Positions 46,763 to 57,905 of a DNA stretch of 64,000 nt are shown in pieces. This stretch comes from Ambrosia x helenae (taxonomy: Eukaryota > Streptophyta > Magnoliopsida > Asterales > Asteraceae). Position numbers and translations under genes: made by a program. The notes beneath the pieces are model-generated. The model was not told where the DNA came from. It saw nothing but the letters and a program-made list of their open reading frames with translations, and searched no databases. The stretch is taken from assembly GCA_030844895.1 (NCBI GenBank), contig CM061226.1, positions 47,376,238 through 47,440,237 of the forward strand, given 5' to 3'. Positions within the stretch are counted from its first letter, which is position 1; every line of letters begins with the position of its first letter.

Positions 46763-46919
46763 CTATCTCTCTCTCCTTTGTTTCTCTCTTGGTCTTCGAC
46801 CGGTGACTGGCTGTGGGTGATAACCGCCAACCAAACCCTCTGATCTCCTCACTCTTTCTTCTCTGGTTCTCTCTTCCTCCTCTAGTTCTCTTTCTTCTCC
46901 TCTGTTCTCTTCCTCATCG

Positions 46920-46972
46920 CTTCTCTCTCTCTCTCTATTCTTTCTCTCTCTAACTCTCTCTCTCTCTAGATC
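46920..46972 (+). repeat. CT microsatellite
   Basis: Interrupted runs of CT (TCTCTCTCTCTCT blocks) over about 50 bases. Confidence 0.85.
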
Positions 46973-47067
46973 TTATTAGAGATGAGGTGATGGTGGTGAG
47001 GGTGTTGTTTGGATTGAAAGAGGGTTGGGTTTCAATTGTGTTAAATAATAAACATAAAATATGAAAT

Positions 47068-47120
47068 GACGTAAATGCCCTCACGTGTTTGTCATGTGAG
47101 GGTAAACTTAGTTAAATATT
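47068..47120 (-). repeat. Right inverted repeat
   Basis: 53 bases beginning GACGTAAATGCCC; pairs with 45632-45685. Confidence 0.75.
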
Positions 47121-47123
47121 AAC

Positions 47124-48548
47124 CCCCATTAATGCTAATACCATATTATGTTACAAAAACATAACTTAAAACCTCAACGTGAAACTTTAAAACCTTAATA
47201 ATCAAAGGTGAAACTAATGGTAAACCACAAGGACCAACTGTGTAGTTCTCTCTAAATAGAATAGATCATTACTGTTTAGTTCATCACTTTTCTCCAACAT
47301 TCCTTGTACCCACAATCTAGAGTGATCAGACCGAGGGGGAGTTATACTCATCGTTTGTAAATTGTGTTGTGTTACGATCTAAGTTTGATTGTTATGCAAG
47401 TTATTCAAAGAAATAGTAAATGATAGATAATATATAAATGGAAAGTGCAGCAGAAATGATAATAACTTTAATGCATAACAAACAGAAGCATGTTTTATGT
47501 CAAAAGTATTTTACATTAATCAACACAGATTATAATATCATGACTACAGCTCTCCCTCAGCTTGATCACTAAGATTTGTTCGTACAGAGAATGTTGTGTC
47601 CGGAGTGATGAATAGAACAGTACAGGCACTGTTCTATATATACTACGAACTGAACATTTGTTGTAATCTAAGCTGACGTCACCTAGACAATGACATCTAA
47701 CAAACTAATAACAAACTCTAATATCTGCTAGTCAATACACTGTTACATTGATCTATCATCTGTTGGACTAAACTCTGTTGAATCATCTGTTGAACCTAAA
47801 CTGCTAAGGTTCAACAGACTTTGTCTTCTTATCAGCAGACCTTGAATCCAACAGTCTTTGTAAGCTTAGAAAATGTTGTCCAACAGACCTTGTATGTAGC
47901 AGACTTTGCAGCATCACATGTTTGGTAGCAGTTGTTGTGTCTTTGTCATTGAGAGGATCTATTCATCAAGTACGTTTTATTGTAGATCAGTTGTTAGCAT
48001 ATTTTGGCTTTCCAATCATCTGTTTTTCTATGGGTTAAGTAGATGTCATCATGTTGATTAATAAAAGTTTATGATTACAGCAACTTCTACTCTTTATGTT
48101 TCAAAGTTTATTTCCACTGCTACTTTCATTTTCTATCTTCATTGACTATTTCATTAGTTAAACAAACATAAACAACAAACTCAAATCCTAATAGGACCCG
48201 TGGACGACGGCGTCGCCGATGAAATACTACAGTCTATGGCTCTTTTGACTATCTACGGCTTGTCTACGTGTCAGATAAGGCGTCAGCGACGGGTTCCCAA
48301 ACCCGTCGCTGACGCCTTTTGACGTCATTTTCTCCTTTTCTTCATTTCTTCCTTCTAAGTCCTCCTAGTTCCAATTCAATGCCCCGTATAGCTCGCGAAA
48401 TGATCCTTAAACTCATCTAGACTTATAAAATACAAATTATATCAAAGCAGCTATTTTGGAAACATAAAATCGCATAAAAGTATCATCTTAAACACAGAAA
48501 ACTATGGAGTTTTCACCACATACCAGTTTATAAATCGGTATTTAGATG
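47124..48548. other. Non-coding repeat debris, copia-LTR-like
   Basis: No coding sequence. The part at about 47400-48000 has many CAACAGAC/CTGTTGGA-type short repeats and a minus-strand TATA (GTATATATAGAACAG near 47635), which looks like a copia LTR on the minus strand; its ends could not be set. The right part holds a perfect 19 bp palindrome (separate entry). Confidence 0.45.
48277..48318. repeat. Perfect 19 bp inverted repeat with 4-base loop
   Basis: Arms 48277-48295 and 48300-48318 are exact reverse complements around CCCA, and GC-rich (core GTCAGCGACGGG). A nearby CGGCGTCGCCG (about 48207-48217) is also palindromic. Motifs like CAGCGACGGG occur in subterminal repeats of plant CACTA transposons, so this may be a piece of one, but no CACTA end is seen. 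Confidence 0.8.
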
Positions 48549-49070
48549 TGTAGATACACGAAAGTGCGACTAGTGCTATTGAATTGCGAATTCCATTATG
48601 TTTTGTTGATTACGGGCGGTCGAAGGTGGAATACAATTGGTCGAAGGTAGATTAGTTTGGTCAAAGGGAGCTCAGAGAGGTCGAATGAAGTTTTGATTGT
48701 ACATATATGTTGGTTCGCCCACATTGAATGGTCGAACCTACACATTCGCCTAATCGAATGGTCGAATGTGCAGGTCTATATAAGGCTGAATCATTTTTTG
48801 AATGAAAACATTGGTCATTTTTGTTTCCCTCTCGGAGTGTTTGTCTCCCTAGGGTTTTTGTCAAGTCTGTATTGAGTCTAAATCATTATAAACAAGCTTT
48901 TTAAATATTATTAATGATGTTTATGAATGAAATGAAATGAAAATGTTTGTGATGATTTGTGTGTTTTGCTAGTTTTATTATCATTTCGTAATCAATTTAG
49001 GGATTCCGCACCTGAATTGAACTTGTTTGATCAATAGTCTTTGTTTAATAAGTCTGATCCTTCACATACA
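48549..49070 (+). repeat. Solo LTR I of the D family, target duplication AGATG
   Basis: 522 bases from TGTAGATACACG to CACATACA, flanked by the direct duplication AGATG (48544-48548 and 49071-49075). It aligns along its length with the D LTR (10177-10692, reverse complement), including GGTCGAAGGT repeats and the TATA box TCTATATAAGG at 48775-48785. No internal sequence remains. Confidence 0.93.
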
Positions 49071-49525
49071 AGATGTTTCTTATTCTTAGAATGCACATTC
49101 ATTACTATGTCCAATCATGCATAAATATGTACAATAAAATCACAAGATTAATATAAATTATTGACAGAATTGGCCAGGAGACATTTATGGAAGAAGATTT
49201 AACTATTGATGGGAAAGAGATTGAGTTAGCACCCATAAGTGTACAATTAGCCACTATTGAGAGGAAACCATTTACTGAGATATCTATGTGCGTGTGCCGT
49301 TGTTGATCCAGGATTTTTTTTCAATGGGTTCACCCTTTTTTGATAGTCGGATTTCTCACAATCAAACGTTAGAATTTTCCTGTCGGGTCTAGTTTGAGAA
49401 CATAAAAAGTACAATAATGAGTGACGTTAAAAAAAGACGAGGACTCAAACATTTATAACTTTCTTTTGTATAATACTTCTAAAGAAACAAATAGTCTCAA
49501 CACCGGTTAAGGAGGATAAGATTAT
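49071..49525. other. Sequence between solo LTR I and element J
   Basis: A 455-base stretch that is neither LTR. It holds a short protein-like reading (49169-49306, separate entry) and otherwise AT-rich sequence without recognisable features. Confidence 0.5.
49169..49306 (+). pseudogene. Possible exon fragment of unknown origin
   Basis: An open frame of 45 codons ending at TGA 49304-49306. It is preceded by TTATTGACAG, which could be a splice acceptor. Its composition looks like real protein (GQETFMEEDLTIDGKEIELA, then TIERKPFTEISM): balanced, charged and without low complexity, unlike chance frames in this AT-rich DNA. I do not recognise the family. It could be an exon of a host gene captured or stranded among the repeats, or a chance frame. 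Confidence 0.25.
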
Positions 49526-50050
49526 TGTATCTACAGGGTTGATCCTTCACTAGCAGCTTCGGATTGAGGGACCTGCAAACAAGAGTTGATATGGGTGTGG
49601 AGACGACTACACGAGGTAGAAGTTTATGACAAAAACGGGGTGAATGGGGATACTATCTTTAGTGATAGCTCTCCGAGTTAGCAGAAAGTGTCCCCTCCAA
49701 CTAGGGATGTGATCCCTTATATAGGAGTGGACGTAAGCCACCATTACCCAAGTCCTAACCGTGGTTAGGTTGTCTCCATCACCCTTGATTATGTTAGTAA
49801 GGTGATTAAGGGAAGCTAAATTTATGGAAATGGTGGAATGGTCTACCGCCTTTAATGCTTGGTCAGCATAGTCATCACCATGATTCATGCATGGTGGTTG
49901 ACCATGCATGACGTTCGCCCTTGACCATGACGTGGAGGTTGACCAGGCGTGAATTACTCTGCTGGTTCCTTGCGTGTGGTTTCCTTCTGCATGGTAGTGC
50001 TTTCCAGGTTTGGGTACGCGGGTTAGCCGGTTTAGTACCCAATCCCATCA
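49526..50050 (-). repeat. 3' LTR of element J (525 bp)
   Basis: Minus strand TGATGGGATTGGG after a purine-rich tract, to CTGTAGATACA. TATA box CCTATATAAGGG (49714-49725). With no second LTR in the window the ends rest on the tract, TG...CA and the TATA position. Confidence 0.7.
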
Positions 50051-50066
50051 AGTCCCCCAGTCCAGT
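50051..50066 (-). other. Polypurine tract of element J
   Basis: Minus strand CTGGACTGGGGGACT directly before TGATGGG. Confidence 0.7.
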
Positions 50067-50515
50067 GTGTCTTCTATATCTGAAGTTATGATGAGGTAGG
50101 AGAGATGCTGGACTCAAAATAATTAAAGTTTTGATGATAGCTCATCAAGATTGTATTTTATGCGGGATTGCGGAGAATGTCTTTACACCCGGCATTTGTG
50201 CGGAGAGCAGATGTTGTGTTTTTACGTCAAATGTCCGTGGATGCATGAAACGTCAGTTGGTCATGGTAGACAGTTGTCGATTCCCCATGAATTTGAAAAT
50301 GTGTGGATATGCTGGCGAGTGTGACTTGACGTGAATGATGACGGTTGAGGTGTGCACAGACACGTTCTTGAACAGTTGTCAGGCGAGTGTGTGCGTGAGG
50401 CGCGTGTGGCGTCTCCTTGTCTCCTGTTAGACACGTGTCGCTTTCTGATTGGACTCATGCATAAAAAGGTGTGGCTGGCCCACGTGACATGATGTTAGCC
50501 ATATTAATTATCAAG

Positions 50516-50525
50516 CCTATATAAT
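50516..50525 (+). promoter_or_regulatory. TATA box of the antisense gene in element J
   Basis: CCTATATAATC lies 119 bases before the ATG at 50635, on the strand opposite to element J's own genes. The stretch between is C/T-rich like a plant 5' UTR. The 450 bases between this box and J's polypurine tract contain no other feature I can see. Confidence 0.5.
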
Positions 50526-50634
50526 CATTTTGAAATTGCAGTTTCCCACTTCCTCTTTATTTCTTTCGTTTCATGTTCAAATTTCTTTAACGTCTTTCTT
50601 TCAAATCCTCTCTACAACTTCTCAATTTTTTATC

Positions 50635-53600
50635 ATGTCTCAAGATTCTCAAAGCATTCCTAACTCAGTCAAAGCCTCTAAGTCTGTGAAAGAGTCGTCC
50701 AAGAGTATAGACACGACGACAATAAAATGGGATAAGGCCTCTTTTGCTGCATTTCTTGATCAATATGGGATCCTGAAAGAGTGGGATCCCGAGCTTCCTA
50801 CAGAGGGTAAAACTGCCTTCTAAGCAACAGGGGGAAAAATCACTCTGTATGCAGCAGTATTCTCCAAGTGTTGTTTCCGTCGTCCGACCACGAATTTTAT
50901 AGTGAATGCCCTTCTTACTTATGGTGTTCATCCTACCCAAATGACCCTATTTGGGTGGTGTCGTTTAATTCACTTGGAAGCGACATGCAGGGCGTTGGAA
51001 ATCGAGACTACATTCGAAAGACTGAATGTATTTTATGTGCTAGAAGCTGCTCGTGGGGGAAGCGGTTGGTATAGCTTGGCCACACGTAGGAAAGTGAAGC
51101 AGCTTGTTTCTGAGAACCTCAAGTCCATGTATGATAGGAGAAGTTCTTTTACATCAATCGCGGAGTCCTCCCTGCATCTTTTCAGTGGATGGCTTTAGGT
51201 TTAAAAGAGAAGATTGCTGAGTTTCCACCTATGGAGGGCTACAAAGAACAGGAGTGGTATAAATATCTTTGTGCTCATGCTACTCCGCTTGTTATGGATG
51301 AATGTCCAGAAGGTGTGTTGGTGATGTTAGGACTTAGTCTTGTTAATCCAGCGGGCTATGATCCCTGTGTTCCGGAGGAAGGTATGTCTATATTTGTATT
51401 TTTTTTCTTGCAACTTGTTTTTAGCTTGTTCTTATAATGTTTGTTGATTAATTTCCTGGAAGGAATGTTATTGTATGACTTATTTGCGCAGAGGGGTAGT
51501 GCGCGTGTTGTGTATAACCAAGTTCTTGAAGGTGCGCAGTCTTTGGTGGAGAGGTTGAGTTCTAATTTCTTGTTTCCGGATCTCATTAATCCGCCCAAGC
51601 ATTATGCTAGGACAGGTTAGTTTACTCTATTATTTCTTGATATCCTTTTGACAAGTACTTCATGCGCACGAAGGATGCGCAGTTGTGTACGTTATCCGCG
51701 TGCTGATTTTGCGCGTCCTTCGTGACAGGTGCGGGAATTCAAACCCGTAGAAAGATTACCATAGATGTTGAGGAAGAATCTTCCAAATGTCAGAAACAAG
51801 ATTTCGCTGGTTAGTGTTGAGTTTTTTTTACCTGTTTTCTTGTTCTTCGATCATGTACAGATGTAATTTCCACAACAGGCACTAGTACTTCGAAGAAGAA
51901 GCGTGCCAAAGTAAGTAAGAAAACTAAAACATTCACTGCCCCAATCATAGAAGAAGAGGATGATGAGGCTATTGAATCAGACACTGAGCTCGAGCATAAA
52001 CGCCGTCGGCAACTCTCGCCGGTGCATCAAAGTGAAGGTGTCTCTGCGTAGTTATTCCAGCAGCGGATCGATGCCTTGAAGCAGAATCAAGTACAGATTC
52101 CGCGGCCGACTGGAGAGGTAGCCTCAATACCACGTCCTGAGCTTATTGCAGCTGTGCCCGTTGATACATTCAAACCCTTTACCGGGTCTAAGGGTCATCA
52201 GCTTGAGGTGACTGTGAAGCCCCCACCTGTTCGTCTGTCACACCCTCAAATTTCCACTGCGGGGTTTTACCGCGAGGCGTGTGACACACCAGGATCCCAT
52301 AGCCATAGGTCATATGAACGAACTCTAAATGCCTAAACCATTTAGTTCGTTTTCAAAAATCAGGTTTAGTTAAGCTGCGGAAGCGTAAACCAAATTAAAA
52401 CCTTTTAAAAGCCATGCACAAAACAACGCGCCCAAATTAAAACCATATGAAGGATAACGTAAAAGCATAATATGTAAGCTAGCTGTATGCCCAAGTCCCC
52501 AAATGCAGTGAAGTGTGTAGTGCTTTCTAATCGTGGCACTGGAAGCTAACTACCTGCAAAAGCATGCTAGCGTGTGTCAACATAAAGCCGGTGAGTTCAC
52601 AATTTAAGTAGCAAGTGTAAAGTTATCAAAGTTTTAAACCGTCATTTTTAAGCTCGTCAGGGGTAGCTAGCCCACTCATTGTAACTAAACAGGAGATTAT
52701 TGGGAACATACAGAAGTTGTTAATTTGCCTTAGTACTAGTGTCTATCAACACTAGCAAGTTTTTGCTCCTCAAGAGCGTGGTCAAAAGTTCATGCCCGTG
52801 ACCCAAGCACCTCAAGCATGAGGTTGCTGCACAACCTAATAGCGCTATCAACTAATACCCCGTTCGCCTCCAGCGATTAACCCAATAATATTGTAAGGAC
52901 TTTCAAAAGATAGAGTGTGTTTAGTTCACAAAGGACAGTTGAAGTACAAACTGATAAAAACCCAATTCACACAAGGAATCGAAAACCCGACTCACACAAG
53001 GAGTCAAAGCACCCCAAAACCCGGGATGTAAAAGTAGTCCCAAACTGGATTAGAAAAAGTTTAATAAGTTGTCTCAAACCTGAGACGCATGCTTTTGAGA
53101 AAAGAGTAGTGAAACTCACCTTAGGTTGCACGTGAATAATCCAAATTCCTCAAACAGAAATGAGCTACCGAATCCCTATTACAAATGTCACTAGGTGAGT
53201 ATATGTGCATAACCAACACAACATACAACTCGTTTGTCCAAGACTTTTAAAGTTCAAACCGTGTAGTGACACCTAATGACTCTACATGCACAAGTAAGTC
53301 CTACGTATCCCGTTGGTGATCATATTGATTATTATTAGTTTTATACCTCATACACATCTCATATAAGTATTCATGCAAGTTCATGTCAAATACATACCAT
53401 ATAAGACTCCAAATAGTCACGTAAACATCCCTTACACAATCTGCGTTTTCAAGGCAGATTGTACGCTGTGAAAAACGAATTATTTAAAATACTTAACGAA
53501 CGAATTAAACTCCCAAATTTTTACTGAATATTCATTGGGATTCATTTGATAACCCATATTTTTTTTTTGTCTCACAACCAAATACAAAAATTATTAAAAT

Positions 53601-56600
53601 TCGTACAACACAGCTATGTCCAGAAAATTTCCACAGCAGGTCAGTTTAGTAGAAAAATTCCCAAAAATTGTGTATTCACCTAACCGAGGTGATTCCAATT
53701 GGAAAAGCCAAGTTTTTCCAATGTTGACCTACTGTCCAAATTTCATAACTTAAACCTTTGTAAATCTCGAGTTATGACCGTTTAAAGTTGACCCAATTTA
53801 TAATTCCAAAAATCTGATATGACCCTTCATCAAACAAAATTCTAAAAACCACTCAACAGATGTCCAAATCTGATGGTTTTGCCCATTATGAAAACCTAAT
53901 ACCACGTACAATACAATCAAGCAAAGAAATCATCAAAACAATCACTTTAACATCACGATATAGACCCTACAAAACACCCTAACGAATCTGTCAGAAATCA
54001 GAACTTTCATAACATGATACTCATGAACCCTAATCATTCTCAATAATCTATAATCATGTAATAAACTCATATTAACACCATCAAATCCATATTATCATGT
54101 TTAAATCCATGTATTTACTTATCACATACCCTAGATGTGATTACTATCATCAATATTCATCAACACTCATAACAAACATCAAAAACATCTTATTACTCAT
54201 GATTTGCGATTTCTATATGGATAGTTTTTAGGGTTTTTAAACTTTTCTAGTATTATTATTTATCATAAAACATATACCTTGCAATTGCTAGAATCCTTAG
54301 AACCTCAAGATTGCACCCGAAATAACTTGAATTAGGGATGGAATTGGATGAAGGATTGAAAGTGTTTGTGATGGTTGTGTGGGTACTAGGCCACGGCGCA
54401 AACCCCTATGTAGGGTTTGTGTTTTTTTTTTTTTTATAAATAATGCACCAAGGGTTTAGTTATGGGCCAAGGTTTTGGGTTCTAGGGATTTTTATCTAAT
54501 AAGGGAGCCCGTTAATAATATCTAATTCCCAAGACTAGTCCCGTCAATATTAATCATAACAATTTTATAAAACTACTATTCTATAAATTCATTATTACGT
54601 CTAACATAAATATATACATACATACATACATATATCCTACAGAGATTACGTACCAGTTAACTAATGCACAGTAGTTCACATAAACATGTAATTTACATAC
54701 ATGAGTCACATTCATCAATACTCACTTATCCATAAAATCATGCATGCCTAATAAATCACCAACGTTCGGGATACAAGACTCGTGTGTGTGTCAAGACAAG
54801 GGTTTTCCTAACCATAACGTATGTTAATGTAACCTAACATATGTTATTGTTACATAACATCCTGAAGGACCTGTTTAACTAACCCTAGCTAAGTGTTTAA
54901 CCACGTATGATTATGGAAATTAACTAGAGTTCAGTAAAAGAGTTAACATGAAAATGCGGGGTGTCACATCGTCAGAACCTCCATTGAAGACTCTGAGACA
55001 TTTGACAGGTACGGAGAGTTCCATTTGAAGGTATTTGGCTCTCAATGTGTAATTAACATATAATTGTTTTTGCGTAGATTCTTTGCCTCTTGCGGAGTCT
55101 CCTTTAGAGCGGAGCTCTTCTGCCGTTGACAAGACATCATGTCCGGATTCCCCCGTCTTTGAACAAGTTTGCAATGTCGAGGAGACAATTGAGAATGTGA
55201 CGGGTCCGGATGCATCTGAGCTGGTGATTACTGAAGGAAATCCAGAGCCTCAAGAGTCAGTGACTGCGCTGGTGCAAACACAACAAGTGTAACCGACCCC
55301 GGATGAGGTGGTACTTGCGTTGGAGAAAGCAGCTGGGAAGAAGAAGGTGGATGATGGATCTTCTTCAAATGTAAATGTTGAGGAACCCGCGATTGATGAG
55401 AAGCAAGTACCAGATCAAAGTTCCTTGCAAGGAGTAAATGTTGATACTAGTGTGCGGAAGGAAAAATTGGTTGAAACTTCTAAGAGTAATCCCACTGATC
55501 TTGTGCGGACTGTGGAAGACTCAACCGTGATTTATTGGAAGTCTCATTCTGAGGGTAGTTGGAGGTCTTGCGGGTCAGGGCAAATTGGCCGCGAACGAGG
55601 TAGGTTTTCCTCGCGTGACTATGACCAGCCTAGACCATATCAGCCACGTTGGGATATCATGACACTACCCGCATCACATATCCGCTGGATGCTGAGGAGT
55701 TTGTGACTTTATTTGTTCCGTCAGCCGAGCGAGACTATCAAGATAGCGTGGCCGCAAGTCGTTGTTTACTGATGTGGCTATGAATCTTGCTCGGGAGTTA
55801 GCGGACTCGGCTCTCTGATCCGCCGTGAAAATGAATTCATTCGTGATTGGCAGAATTTGAAGGAGTCAGAGGCCGGGCTATTGCAGCGTGAAGAAGAGTT
55901 CAACTTGCTCGATCAGATATCAGATCCGAGATTGATTTTCATAAAAAGGCGGCTCGTGAAGCAGTTGAGGAGGTAAAGAAGTTGAAATCCGAGAAAGCCG
56001 AATCCTCCAAGTATTGGAAAGAGTCATACAAGCGGACCAACCAGGAGATCGAGCGTTTACGCTCAGTTGTTGAGAAACTGAAAGCTAATAATTCACAACT
56101 TGTCAAGGATGCCGAGCAGAAATAAAAGGTATATGATTCGAAGCAAGTGGAACTGGCTGACACAATTGACAAGTACAATCGTCAGCATGAAGATCTTTTG
56201 AAGGCCACCTCCGCATTGTCTGAAGCGGAATTAAAGATTAAACAACTTGGTTTGGAGAAATCCAAGTTGGAAGAAGAGAAGGCCTTGGCTGAATCCTCAA
56301 GTTCTCAAGTGCAAGCGGATTTGGACCAAGTGCGGGTCGCGTACCAAGATGCATCCAATGTTGTTGTTGCTGCTCGGGATAGGGTCAACTGGTTGATGCG
56401 AGACGGTGTTGCAGGGGTAAGTTGGTCACATCCTTATTATAGTTTTTCATCCTGCTTTGTGGTGTGTGTGTAAAACTTTGGCTCTTTTTTTTTCAGATAT
56501 TCAAACGTGTATGGGATTAACCTAAGCTGACGGAAGTCATTGCCAGGATTTCCAGTTCTTCCTTAAAGCAAGGTCTTAACCTTGGGTTTAGCTAAGGTTT

Positions 56601-56943
56601 TTACCATCATGCGCATGGGAAGAAAATTCAGGAGGGGCCATACTATGACAAACCTTATGAAGCGGAGATGTTACAAGCTCAAGGTGATTACGAAGCCTTG
56701 ATATTTGATGTTTTTGAATTAGTAGAGGCGTGTCTGAATACTGATGACCCGGTTGGGGAGCTGCGCGGTTATTTTGAAGAGTCTGGCCGGCTTGGTGCAG
56801 AACTTGCGGAAAAAGCTCATCAAGAAGTAGAAGCTAAGAAAGCTGCTCTGACAAGCGGAGCTGGTACTTCGTTCGCAGCTGGTGGGACGCGGGAAGAGGC
56901 TCTGCGTACTGATGACGTGGCCATGTACTTGAATATTGGTTAG
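50635..56943 (+). pseudogene. Antisense intron-containing gene in element J (gypsy-type 'transposase' domain and coiled coil)
   Basis: Plus-strand gene opposite to J. First exon 50635-51381: MSQDSQSIPNSVKASK, WDKASFAAFLDQYGILKEWD, then VNALLTYGVHPTQMTLFGW and LEIETTFERLNVFYVL. This matches the family named 'putative gypsy type transposon' (PF04195, from memory). Introns with GT...AG ends: about 51382-51491, 51616-51728, 51810-51878, 55009-55077 and 56417-56496. The fourth exon is interrupted by solo LTR K. Later exons are acidic, then a long coiled coil (55935-56415, e.g. AREAVEEVKKLKSEKAESSK), then the last exon to TAG 56943. Decayed: TAA at 50821, a one-base shift near 51145, TAG at 52049, TAA at 55290, and further breaks. 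The protein's role is unknown. Confidence 0.75.
52236..54968. repeat. Solo LTR K in the antisense gene, target duplication TCGTC
   Basis: 2733 bases from TGTCACACCC to GGGTGTCACA, flanked by TCGTC (52231-52235 and 54969-54973). The interior is non-coding with no primer site or polypurine tract. It shares AATAGCGCTATC and GAAACTCACCTTAGGTTGC with the debris at 25334-26450. Orientation is not evident. Confidence 0.92.
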
Positions 56944-57244
56944 ATATTTGTCTTGAATTCTGAACGCCCTTATTTTTTCTTCAACTTGTAATATTTCTGT
57001 ATACCCTTTACTGTTTGTATTTCTTTCATGGTGTGACAATGTGATGCTTGCCTTTTAGTACCGTGAGTTAGCCAATCATGAGCTAATGTCATCTTTTTCT
57101 GACACAAATTTGTGTCAGTCTGTTACTGACACCATTGATTGCGGATGTGACAGTTTTGACGGCTGATGTCAGGCGATTGTCACACTTCTCTAGGGTAATC
57201 AAGTATTTATCATTTATGGTAATCAAATACTTGTCCTTTCTCTT
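56944..57244 (+). other. Region between the two antisense ORFs of element J
   Basis: 3' untranslated part of the first antisense gene and upstream region of the second. The phrase TGACACAAATTTGTGTCAG (about 57101-57119) is a near-perfect palindrome. No coding sequence. Confidence 0.5.
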
Positions 57245-57254
57245 CTATATATAG
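57245..57254 (+). promoter_or_regulatory. TATA box of the small antisense ORF
   Basis: CTATATATAG 69 bases before the ATG at 57323, the normal plant distance for a transcription start about 30 bases downstream and a short leader. Confidence 0.5.
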
Positions 57255-57322
57255 CAAGTGCATGCATTCTTTTCCTTTCATAATATCTTTGATAAAAGAA
57301 ACCTTTCATCTCCTTAAAATTA

Positions 57323-57625
57323 ATGTCGACCAACATCTCATCAAGAAGCTTTCGTCAAAGTGAAAAGATAGTTGTAAAGGGAATGATGAAGTTGTCTCAT
57401 CATCCAGCTAATACTGTAATGCCGATTGATGCCTTTGATCGGCTTGCTGAGTATTGTGGTTATTTGTTGTCCCAGGAGAGTATGAGACTCGATGATCAAG
57501 ATGACCAACGAACTTCTAATGGTCAGTCGTTGAAGATGAAAAAGTTATCAGAGTTGGGGGATTTTCCTAAGACTTCGAAACTCAAATTCCGAAAGGTTGG
57601 TAGTGGATGGAAGCATGCTTCTTAG
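57323..57625 (+). CDS. Small antisense ORF in element J (100 aa, unknown)
   Basis: An uninterrupted 100-residue frame starting MSTNISSRSFRQSEKIVVKG and ending at TAG 57625, with a TATA box at the right distance upstream. It lies on the plus strand between the first antisense gene and the 3' end of J's integrase (57906). Composition is ordinary: no signal peptide, membrane segment or zinc motif. The middle reads MPIDAFDRLAEYCGYLLSQE and the end is basic. It is intact whereas all neighbours are broken, which may be chance for so short a frame. I do not recognise the family. The 280 bases after it, up to 57905, hold nothing I can identify. Confidence 0.5.
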   Translation: MSTNISSRSFRQSEKIVVKGMMKLSHHPANTVMPIDAFDRLAEYCGYLLSQESMRLDDQDDQRTSNGQSLKMKKLSELGDFPKTSKLKFRKVGSGWKHAS

Positions 57626-57905
57626 TTTCCAATCTTGAACTTTTGCTAATAGATGCATATGTATAAGTCTTTGTGTCGTATGGAGATGCTGTCTTATATG
57701 TGTATTTGGGATGTATGCTTTTGAACATTCCCTTTTTTGCATGTTTTGATAAGTATATATGACAGCGTCATCTATATATTCATGCGTTGCGTGTTTGTGT
57801 ATCTTTATCTTGTGTGATATGACACAATGATTTGTAGAAACATACTTTATTTTAGTATAAACTGATTGGGATCTAGGCCTTTACTACAATTTAAGAAATA
57901 GTAAA

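Larger units (their letters stand above)
45632..47123. mobile_element. DNA element with long terminal inverted repeats (MULE-like?)
   Basis: Sequences at 45632-45685 and 47068-47120 are inverted copies of each other with a few mismatches. The left copy begins exactly where the LTR of element G ends, so G probably inserted into the inverted repeat and its outer part is elsewhere. Long inverted repeats around a non-coding interior fit a Mutator-like or similar non-autonomous element; I cannot see the target duplication. The interior contains a likely copia LTR and a CT-rich stretch. Confidence 0.6.
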
